Shown here piece after piece: positions 6,343-12,486 of a DNA stretch of 12,486 nt. Made by a program: the position numbers and the translations under genes. This stretch comes from Bacteroidales bacterium. Lineage in GTDB: Bacteria > Bacteroidota > Bacteroidia > Bacteroidales > B39-G9. How positions within the stretch are numbered: the first letter of the stretch is position 1; the number at the start of each line of letters is the position of its first letter. The notes beneath the pieces are model-generated. The model saw nothing but the letters and a program-made list of their open reading frames with translations, did not search any database and had not been told where the DNA came from. Location: the NCBI GenBank assembly GCA_023145555.1, contig JAGLDO010000062.1, positions 1 through 12,486 of the forward strand, in the 5' to 3' direction.

Positions 6343-6774
6343 TTATTTTACATTCATGTAGGATAAAATTGTTACTGCTGCACCTTGCTTGCCATTTTTA
6401 AAAGATACAGAGATGTTATAGACTCCAGTTTTCTGACATTGAAAACCAAAAGCTTTCATAAGAGTTCCATCACCTTTTTGGTTTGATCCTAAAAGTTTGC
6501 TATGGTCAAATAGCATCAGTACTGCTTTCCCTTCATAACCTGCGGCATCACATACATTAAGCTGATATATTGTTCCTTTATTAAGTAAAACAGAAAATTT
6601 TGTTGATGGTGAGGGCTTTACAGAACTTTGCTGTAATTTTACCTTAAAATCCTTAAGATAAGTAGCATTCCCAATATCTAAAGCACATACATTTACTAAT
6701 TCATCACTCTGTGCATAAATATTATTATTAAATAAGAATAATATTAGAATTGTATAAAAAATTATTCTTTTCAT
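6343..6774 (-). CDS. Small secreted protein, last gene of the operon
   Basis: The 143-residue protein has a type I signal peptide (cleavage after IYA, A21|Q22) and a mature domain of about 120 residues. It contains three cysteines (C30, C75, C113) and a beta-rich pattern of alternating hydrophobic residues. Notable stretches are VLMLFDHSKLLGSN (85-98) and a C-terminal block with FQCQKTGVYNISVSFKNGK (111-129). I have seen similar proteins as uncharacterised secreted products in Bacteroidota, but no function is known to me. The C-terminal block reads like a beta-sandwich sensor or binding module; that is only an impression. The start codon lies one base past the stop of the lipoprotein gene, so the two are probably translationally coupled and made together in the envelope. 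Confidence 0.8.
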   Translation of the reverse strand: MKRIIFYTILILFLFNNNIYAQSDELVNVCALDIGNATYLKDFKVKLQQSSVKPSPSTKFSVLLNKGTIYQLNVCDAAGYEGKAVLMLFDHSKLLGSNQKGDGTLMKAFGFQCQKTGVYNISVSFKNGKQGAAVTILSYMNVK

Positions 6775-6775
6775 A

Positions 6776-7687
6776 TTATAAATTAATTAATTTATTACGT
6801 ACTTCTTCAATAATCTCTGTAATATTTACCAACTGTTCATTAGAAATTTCTACATGGCTTTCATCATTAGGAACAATTATTAACATTCCGTTAATTTCTT
6901 TTGATTCCGGTTCTCCTACAGTATAAGTTATTTTTACATCTTTATAACTTTCTTTAATTTGCTCAATATTTTTTACTAAATTATAAAAATGCTTATCGCT
7001 TTGGTAATTCTTCAAAATAAGCAAAATATCATTTAAGATAAGTTTCTGCTCACCTATTCGCTCTACAATTTTACTATTAGGTGCAACCTTTGCTACTTGA
7101 GTTGCGAAATACATTCCCTCAATCCATGTGCCAACAACAATTAATGAACTAATATCACTTCTGTTTGTTTCACGAAGATAAGAATCCATATTATTAAAAC
7201 TTGAAACAGAAATATACATTAACGAATCAAGATTTTCGTGGTTTACTGCCAATCTCTTAATTGTAGCAAAATCGAAAAATTGACCAATTTTAAGTTCATC
7301 GGCAAGTGTTTTAATTGAAGACATGCTGTTCATTACTGAGCCTGTTTTGTCATACATATTTAGATATCCGAGGTCGGAACCTAAAATGCCTAAATTTAAG
7401 GCTCTCTTAAAATTAGTGTTAAGTTTATCTATACGCTTAACATCACAAAGATACTTTTTCGAAAATGGCACGCCTGTTTCTTTTAGTAAAGCTGCCATTT
7501 CAACCGGCGAGGAGATGTTTTCAATAATATCACCCATAGCTTCTTCTGAAATCATCAAGGGTTTATCGTCAAAAATAGAATCAGGAATTTCAATATCTTC
7601 GCTGAAATTGTCATCGCTATTGTTTGTTCTATTGCAAGATGCAATAACCAAACAAATAATAATTAAATAAAATAATTTCCTAAACAT
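6776..7687 (-). CDS. Lipoprotein of unknown function
   Basis: The 303-residue protein has a lipoprotein signal peptide: FRK, hydrophobic core, then IASC with the lipidated cysteine at position 18. The residues after it (NRTNNSDDNFSEDIEIPD) form an acidic, flexible tether. The mature part appears mostly helical, with a recognisable conserved-looking block around GILGSDLGYLNMYDKTG (98-114) and a second around VVGTWIEGMYFATQVAK. I know of related uncharacterised lipoproteins in Bacteroidota but no assigned function. It follows the ABC transporter gene after 64 bases and precedes the small secreted protein by one base. It is therefore a candidate periplasmic or outer-membrane partner of the transporter. 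The -33/-7 motif is absent upstream, so it depends on operon transcription. Confidence 0.85.
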   Translation of the reverse strand: MFRKLFYLIIICLVIASCNRTNNSDDNFSEDIEIPDSIFDDKPLMISEEAMGDIIENISSPVEMAALLKETGVPFSKKYLCDVKRIDKLNTNFKRALNLGILGSDLGYLNMYDKTGSVMNSMSSIKTLADELKIGQFFDFATIKRLAVNHENLDSLMYISVSSFNNMDSYLRETNRSDISSLIVVGTWIEGMYFATQVAKVAPNSKIVERIGEQKLILNDILLILKNYQSDKHFYNLVKNIEQIKESYKDVKITYTVGEPESKEINGMLIIVPNDESHVEISNEQLVNITEIIEEVRNKLINL

Positions 7688-7751
7688 AAGTCAAGAATGA
7701 TTTTAAATATAAAAGTAAAAAAAAATTTTATAATAAAAAATTACTAAGTTA

Positions 7752-10700
7752 TTATTTTGAAAAAAATTTTAATGCTTTTCTTAATAAATTGAAATAAAGC
7801 ACTATATATAATAACAAAGACATAATCCAAATTATTGTTATATCAAACCAATAAGTATCAAAATAGATTCCCATAAAATGTTTTCTAGGTGCATAAAAAT
7901 GCGCCCTTAAGTCAAAAAATCCATTTACTGTTGGTTCCTCGTATATTGGGTCTACTTGCTGTACAAGACGATTATCTATTCTAATAATTTGATTCTTTTC
8001 ATAAATCTTTTTTACAAGATTAGATAATGCCTCGTTATGATATGCATTCCTCTTTTTATTATAATACCCTGGTTTAACATTATCAAGATAATTAATTGTC
8101 TTTTCTTTTTTCCCACTAGCTTGGGTAAATTGTTTTGTATAATAATGAAGTAATTTATCTAAATAGTCTGTTGTATTTATTGCAGCAAAGTCAGAAAATG
8201 AATCAATATACAATTGATTAATAAAATTAAATTTTACAGCTTCAACATTTTTCATTTCCATTGATAATTCATGTCTTAAAAGCTCAAGATTGTTTTCGGT
8301 AACAATTTTCATTGAATCGTTTTTGCTTTTTATTCCTTCAACACAATCATCAACAATATCTTTCAATTCCGGTATATAATAAACTTGTTTAAAATCGGAA
8401 ACACTAATTTGCTTTTCATAATCATAATATTGTTTTTCAAATTCATTGTTTTTAAATTGATATACAGACAATGCTTCGTAAGCCCATCGAGCAGCAATAA
8501 TTTCAGCAAACATAGGCACCTTATCGCTACTACCAACTACTTTGTTAAGCTTGTTAAAGCTAAACATTGCACCTCCAAGTACCATGTGAGGTATTATTAA
8601 TAATGGGAAAAGTATATAAATTGTAACTGCAGAATCGAATGAGGAAGAAACAATTAATCCTATCATGCTTGAAAATGCCGAGATAGCAAACAGGGCAAAC
8701 CAATAAACAAAAATCATTCCTCTAATATCTAAAATATAGTTACCAACTAGAACAAAAAGTAATGATTGTATAGCAGAAATGAATAATAGTATAACTACTT
8801 TAGACATAAGATAACTTGAGCGACTAAGATTTAAGAAAGCTTCTCTTTTTAATATCTTTCTGTCTTTAAAAATTTCTTCGGCACTGACCATAAAACCTAA
8901 AAATAGTGCGGTAATTATGCACATAAAGATATATGGTGGCAAATTTTCATTTTCTCTAAAAATGTATATATTTGAATTAGGATCAACAATATATTTAACT
9001 GTAAAAGCAAGCATAAATGCCAATAGAGGAGCTTCTATTAAGTTAATGAAAACATATTGTTTGTCAGTAACTTTTGAAAGAACATCTCTTAAAGTATAAA
9101 TACGGAATTGATTAAACCAGTTTGGAATGTTTAACGATTTAGGAGGAGCTTCTTCTTCGTCCTTCTGTTTTTCTTCTTTTATTTGTTTTTTATAATGTTC
9201 TTGCCATTCAGGTGGTGATACTTTTCGCTTACCTGAATATTTACCGAATTCATCAACTACTTCGGCATCAATAATATTAAAAATATGTTCGGGGTTTACA
9301 TTACCGCAAGTTGGGCATTCTCCAACTTCACTATTTATTTGAGCATCTGCTTGTTTAAAATATTTAACTGCTTCGACAGGGTTTCCGTTATAAATTAAAT
9401 AACCGCCTGTGTCGACAATTATCATTTTATCAAACATTTTATAGATATCTGAAGAAGGTTGATGAATAACAACAAAAATTAATTTCCCTTTAAGAGCTAA
9501 CTCTCTTAGAAGGTCCATTACGTGTTCAGAATCTCTTGACGACAATCCGGATGTAGGTTCGTCAACAAAAAGTATTGGTGGTTCTCTTATTAATTCAAGG
9601 GCAATGTTTAACCTTTTTCTTTGTCCTCCACTAATAGTTTTGTTAAGTGGCGAACCAACTTTTAGGTCTTTTAATTCAAGAAGCCCAAGATTTGATAAAG
9701 TCTTTTCAACAATTTCAATAATTTCTTCGTTAGTAATATTTTTAAAACAAAGTTTAGCATTAAAATAAAGATTCTGATAAACTGTAAGTTCTTCAACAAG
9801 CAAATCGTCTTGAGGAATATAACCTATCACACCTTCCATTTTGTCATTTTCGGTATGTAAGTTTATGCCATTAATAAGCACTTCTCCTTTTGAGGGAACT
9901 TCCATTCCTGTTAAGACATTTAACAATGTTGTTTTTCCGGCACCGCTTGCGCCCATAATACCAACAAGTTCTCCTTGTTTTTCGGAAATATTAATATCGC
10001 GTAATCCTATAGCACCGTTTGGGAAACGAAATTCAACATTATTAACATTATATGATATTTTAACTGAAGTAACATCAGACAAGAAGTGAGAAACGACATC
10101 ACTATAATATATCGGTTTACTTTTAAGGAAACGTATTGAGCTTCCGTTTGGAAACAGATAAATACGCTTGTTGTTTATAGGAAGACCATTTAAAAAGAGT
10201 TCCTGAGTACCTGTATATTTTAAGAAATATAAATCAACACTTTTAATTTGAAGAATAAAAATATTTTTATCAAGTGCTACTGATTGTATATATTTTGAAT
10301 TTTTATATGTATTTTCATCGTGATTAATAATTAGAATACTAGCAACATCCAACTTATCTGTTTCCGTTTCGATAACAAAGGCTTCGATATTTTTAAATTC
10401 TTCGCTGGGAATATTAAAAACTTCGGCTACGGTATTAATAATAGCCATTCTTTGGTCGGAAAATTTTCTATCAGCATTAATAAGTTCGAAAAGTCTTACA
10501 AGAACAACGGATTTTTGCTTTTGTGTAAGCTTTTTATTAATTTTTTTACAGATACCTAATATCCGAACAGAATCTTTTACAGAAGTAAGTTTTTTTTTAC
10601 TGTTATTCTTTTGTTCGTTTAAATCTTGATTTTTATCAATTCCTGCATGTTTGTAAAAAAGGTCAAGATATTCTTCAACTGTTTCTGCATTTAATTGTTG

Positions 10701-10808
10701 TGTCAAAAAGATTTTGACATAAGCAATTTCTCCAGCTTCAATACCATCGTCTTGTTTTGCAATTATGGCAAATAATTGCATCAACGCTTTTAATATTTCT
10801 TCACTCAT
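7752..10808 (-). CDS. TerB-like / FHA-like / ABCG-type ABC transporter fusion protein
   Basis: This 1018-residue half-transporter has cytoplasmic regulatory domains in front. Residues 1-145 resemble a TerB-like helical module (AKQDDGIEAGE at 18-28 and NADRKFSDQR at 111-120 are the two acidic repeats). Residues about 155-240 resemble an FHA domain (LFLNGLPI, then FPNGSSIRF) but lack the Arg and Ser-x-x-His that bind phosphothreonine. The ATPase follows: Walker A GASGAGKT (286-293), Q-loop Q333, signature SGGQR (393-397), Walker B with D416/E417, H-loop H449. A CPTCGN motif at 498-503 precedes the membrane part. There are about six helices, at 586-608, 626-645, 670-695, 699-720, 727-747 and 987-1008, with a large extracytoplasmic loop of some 240 residues between the last two. 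ATPase-before-membrane order and the loop place it with ABCG/White-type proteins. Substrate is unknown. Gene neighbours suggest regulation by the SiaABC-like switch. Confidence 0.9.
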   Translation of the reverse strand: MSEEILKALMQLFAIIAKQDDGIEAGEIAYVKIFLTQQLNAETVEEYLDLFYKHAGIDKNQDLNEQKNNSKKKLTSVKDSVRILGICKKINKKLTQKQKSVVLVRLFELINADRKFSDQRMAIINTVAEVFNIPSEEFKNIEAFVIETETDKLDVASILIINHDENTYKNSKYIQSVALDKNIFILQIKSVDLYFLKYTGTQELFLNGLPINNKRIYLFPNGSSIRFLKSKPIYYSDVVSHFLSDVTSVKISYNVNNVEFRFPNGAIGLRDINISEKQGELVGIMGASGAGKTTLLNVLTGMEVPSKGEVLINGINLHTENDKMEGVIGYIPQDDLLVEELTVYQNLYFNAKLCFKNITNEEIIEIVEKTLSNLGLLELKDLKVGSPLNKTISGGQRKRLNIALELIREPPILFVDEPTSGLSSRDSEHVMDLLRELALKGKLIFVVIHQPSSDIYKMFDKMIIVDTGGYLIYNGNPVEAVKYFKQADAQINSEVGECPTCGNVNPEHIFNIIDAEVVDEFGKYSGKRKVSPPEWQEHYKKQIKEEKQKDEEEAPPKSLNIPNWFNQFRIYTLRDVLSKVTDKQYVFINLIEAPLLAFMLAFTVKYIVDPNSNIYIFRENENLPPYIFMCIITALFLGFMVSAEEIFKDRKILKREAFLNLSRSSYLMSKVVILLFISAIQSLLFVLVGNYILDIRGMIFVYWFALFAISAFSSMIGLIVSSSFDSAVTIYILFPLLIIPHMVLGGAMFSFNKLNKVVGSSDKVPMFAEIIAARWAYEALSVYQFKNNEFEKQYYDYEKQISVSDFKQVYYIPELKDIVDDCVEGIKSKNDSMKIVTENNLELLRHELSMEMKNVEAVKFNFINQLYIDSFSDFAAINTTDYLDKLLHYYTKQFTQASGKKEKTINYLDNVKPGYYNKKRNAYHNEALSNLVKKIYEKNQIIRIDNRLVQQVDPIYEEPTVNGFFDLRAHFYAPRKHFMGIYFDTYWFDITIIWIMSLLLYIVLYFNLLRKALKFFSK

Positions 10809-10861
10809 TCTACCACTTCAATTAATAAAGACGAAATAACACTAAATAATCAATTAATAGA

Positions 10862-11245
10862 TTAATCTAAAGAATAACCTACTTGCTCGAAAGGTACTTC
10901 AACAATATCTGCGTATTCTTCTCCAGCCTCTTCCATATCCTCATCATCATCAGGGAAATGCCAACGCACGAGGACGTCTTTTCCGGCTTCGTACATTTCT
11001 TCTAATTTAAGAAGTATGTCAAGAATTAATTTTGATGAAGCGGTATTAAAGTAAACAAGTTTAAAATCGAAAATTGTTTTTTTATTTGTTTCTTCTGCGT
11101 AATCGTCTAGCCAATCCAGTATTGGCTCATAAAAAGATGTAACATCTTCGGGTAATGAACGCCCGGAAATTTCAAATATGTTATTATCTGCATCTAAGAT
11201 TACATTAGGTGTATCGTCGGTTCCAATAATTTTTATAACTTCCAT
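10862..11245 (-). CDS. SiaC-like regulatory phosphoprotein (DUF1987)
   Basis: This 127-residue protein matches the SiaC family in length and pattern. In Pseudomonas aeruginosa SiaC is phosphorylated on Thr68 by kinase SiaB and dephosphorylated by SiaA, and its unphosphorylated form activates a diguanylate cyclase. Here the motif YFNTASSK spans 65-72, placing the threonine at exactly residue 68. Other family traits are the N-terminal TPNVILDADNNIFEISGRS strand pair, the FYEPILDWLDDY helix and the acidic segment after RWHFPDDDEDMEE. The gene sits 12 bases after the SiaB-like kinase gene and 53 bases before the transporter gene. No cyclase gene is in view, so the output partner here is open; the transporter is the obvious candidate. 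Confidence 0.93.
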   Translation of the reverse strand: MEVIKIIGTDDTPNVILDADNNIFEISGRSLPEDVTSFYEPILDWLDDYAEETNKKTIFDFKLVYFNTASSKLILDILLKLEEMYEAGKDVLVRWHFPDDDEDMEEAGEEYADIVEVPFEQVGYSLD

Positions 11246-11257
11246 AATTAATAATAA

Positions 11258-11839
11258 TTAAATGTTTTTAGAAATGGTTGAAGTAAGAACAAAAAATGAA
11301 AACTCATCATCAATTGATAAAAAGCTAAAGTCTAATTTATTGCCAGTTTTCTTTGCAATATCAATAAATCCTAGACCTGCACCACCTTTTTGTGTTAGCC
11401 TTCCTTCTCTTATTTGTTGTTTATATAGTGTTTTTAGCCCATCTTTATCAAGACTGTTAATTTTTATTAATTGATTTTTTATTTCCGGTACTTTTGTGCT
11501 ACTAATTACATTGCCTGATGTGATGCAATATGTATCACCATTTTTACCGAGCATAAAAACTCCTTTACCTTCTTTTCTTTGGTTTTCTGTTGGCAAACAA
11601 TCTGCATGTTTACTAATATTTTGTAAACTCTCAACCATTACATGAAAAACCTTTTTTTGAATGGATGTTGATTCTTCATCAATTTCCATATTTGTTTCAG
11701 TTAATGAGGTAAAAGCTTTAATTATTTGGTGTGTAATTTCCCCCTCATAAACTAAATTAATTTTATATTCTTTCACTGTTTTATAGAAACTATAAGCAAA
11801 TGCAAGAAAATCTTTAATGTCAGTTTTATTATCATCCAT
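11258..11839 (-). CDS. SiaB-like GHKL protein kinase
   Basis: A 193-residue protein of the SiaB family (DUF6272), related to anti-sigma-factor kinases of the GHKL fold. It should phosphorylate the SiaC-like protein encoded next to it. The N-box is clear: VMVESLQNISKHA (68-79 region) with Glu70 and Asn74, the residues that bind magnesium-ATP. The glycine-rich lid is QKGGAGLGFIDIAKK (150-164). The middle ITSGN (106-110) sits where the G1 box is expected but lacks the classical Asp-x-Gly, as is common in this family. No membrane segment is present, so it is cytoplasmic. Start ATG at 11839 lies 42 bases after the phosphatase stop. Confidence 0.92.
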   Translation of the reverse strand: MDDNKTDIKDFLAFAYSFYKTVKEYKINLVYEGEITHQIIKAFTSLTETNMEIDEESTSIQKKVFHVMVESLQNISKHADCLPTENQRKEGKGVFMLGKNGDTYCITSGNVISSTKVPEIKNQLIKINSLDKDGLKTLYKQQIREGRLTQKGGAGLGFIDIAKKTGNKLDFSFLSIDDEFSFFVLTSTISKNI

Positions 11840-11867
11840 AAGATAAAATTAATTATAATTTATTATT

Positions 11868-11899
11868 CAAATATAATGAAGCTAGAATTCAATTCCAAT
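11868..11899 (-). promoter_or_regulatory. Candidate internal promoter before the kinase gene
   Basis: On the minus strand TATATTTG (11875-11868) matches the -7 consensus exactly, and ATTG (11899-11896) sits 20 bases upstream as a near-match to TTTG. A start near 11861 would give a 22-base leader for the kinase gene. It overlaps the end of the phosphatase gene, so kinase, phosphoprotein and transporter could be made without the phosphatase. Confidence 0.4.
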
Positions 11900-12486
11900 T
11901 AAAAGTACATCATCAATTTGTTTATTATCTCCTTTCCACTTTTTAAAATCTCTGGCAAAGAAATTTGAATATTGTACCATAGTAAAATCGGAATGTTCCG
12001 TTAAAAGCTCTCTAATTCTACTCGCCTGATATTTTCGTTTATTTATACCACCAAGTTGATCTGTTAAACCATCTGAGAAGAAAAAAATTTTATCTCCAAC
12101 TTCAAAGTTAATAATATGGTTTTGAAAATCCAACTCGGGTTTTTTCCCAAGAGGAATTCCTCCAATTGCTTTTCTATTTCCTTTATACTGTGACAATTCG
12201 CCATTTCTCAATAAATATAACGGCCGATGTGCACCTGCATATTCTAATTTGTTTTTTTCTAAATCAATTTTACATAACGCAATATCCATGCCATCTCTAG
12301 CATTTGCATCATTTTGATCTTGCTTCAATGTTTTTCTTACTCCGTAATGCAATTTATCTAATACTTGCCCTGCATTGTATTCTTCCTCATGGTCAACTAT
12401 ATTATTTAAAATGAAATATCCGATAAACGAAAGTAATGCTCCGGGAACTCCGTGTCCGGTACAGTCAACGGCAGCAATATAAATAG
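11882..12486 (-). CDS. PP2C/SpoIIE-type serine phosphatase (SiaA/RsbU-like), N-terminus outside window
   Basis: Only the C-terminal 201 residues are in view; the frame is open to the right edge. The sequence starts inside the phosphatase domain with IYIAAVDCTGHGVPGALLS, whose Asp and Gly residues form the first metal site. Later come DIALCKIDLE, FFFSDGLTDQLGG (second metal-binding Asp) and QIDDVLLIGIEF at the end, the conserved final motif of PPM-type phosphatases. Such enzymes reverse the kinase's action in partner switching, and in SiaABC the phosphatase acts on SiaC. The true start must be outside: the only in-frame candidate here, TTG at 12350-12352, lies in the middle of the domain. Sensor, membrane or HAMP parts, which SiaA has, cannot be assessed. 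First visible gene of the operon. Confidence 0.93.
   Translation of the reverse strand, partial: IYIAAVDCTGHGVPGALLSFIGYFILNNIVDHEEEYNAGQVLDKLHYGVRKTLKQDQNDANARDGMDIALCKIDLEKNKLEYAGAHRPLYLLRNGELSQYKGNRKAIGGIPLGKKPELDFQNHIINFEVGDKIFFFSDGLTDQLGGINKRKYQASRIRELLTEHSDFTMVQYSNFFARDFKKWKGDNKQIDDVLLIGIEF

Noticed and set aside
7718..7748. AT-only hairpin plus T-run after the transporter gene on the minus strand
   Set aside because: The stem has no G-C pairs and would be unstable; in such AT-rich DNA it is expected by chance. Weak attenuation cannot be excluded.
12350..12352. TTG as start of a 156-residue phosphatase
   Set aside because: The frame continues upstream with canonical phosphatase motifs to the window edge, so the gene is truncated by the window and not short.

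Overview
The window looks like a chromosomal segment of a low-GC member of the Bacteroidota. Three things point there. The promoter boxes match the TTTG / TAnnTTTG type of that phylum, genes lack clear Shine-Dalgarno sequences, and the protein families (signal-peptide-less BtuF-like receptor, SiaB/SiaC proteins beside a TerB-ABCG transporter) are typical of it. I cannot name genus or species from sequence alone.

Left part (1-2090): the 3'-truncated gene of an ABC-F ATPase runs leftward off the edge. It is separated from the next gene by about 630 bp without a gene. That stretch is packed with palindromes and direct repeats, including two elements that share the same terminal inverted repeats.

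Middle (2091-6342): a BtuF-like helical-backbone metal/cobalamin receptor without signal peptide (+), a secreted LPP20-like protein (-), tRNA-His (-) with a clear terminator, a Wzx/MOP-type polysaccharide flippase starting at TTG (+), and a small secreted protein of unknown function (-). The last two genes converge and overlap by 6 bp. These look like ordinary, independently transcribed genes.

Right part (6291-12486): six minus-strand genes run into the window from beyond its right edge and end at a strong intrinsic terminator (6291-6322). In transcription order they are a PP2C/SpoIIE-type phosphatase (5' part outside), a SiaB-like GHKL kinase, a SiaC-like phosphoprotein with the target threonine at residue 68, a 1018-residue fusion protein (TerB-like, degenerate FHA-like, ABCG-type ATPase, six-helix membrane domain), a lipoprotein and a small secreted protein. 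Gaps are 1 to 64 bp.

My main hypothesis is that this is one functional system. A phosphatase/kinase/phosphoprotein partner switch would control, or be controlled by, a membrane ABC machine with envelope accessory proteins. The parts are recognisable from family knowledge. Their coupling is inferred from gene order only.
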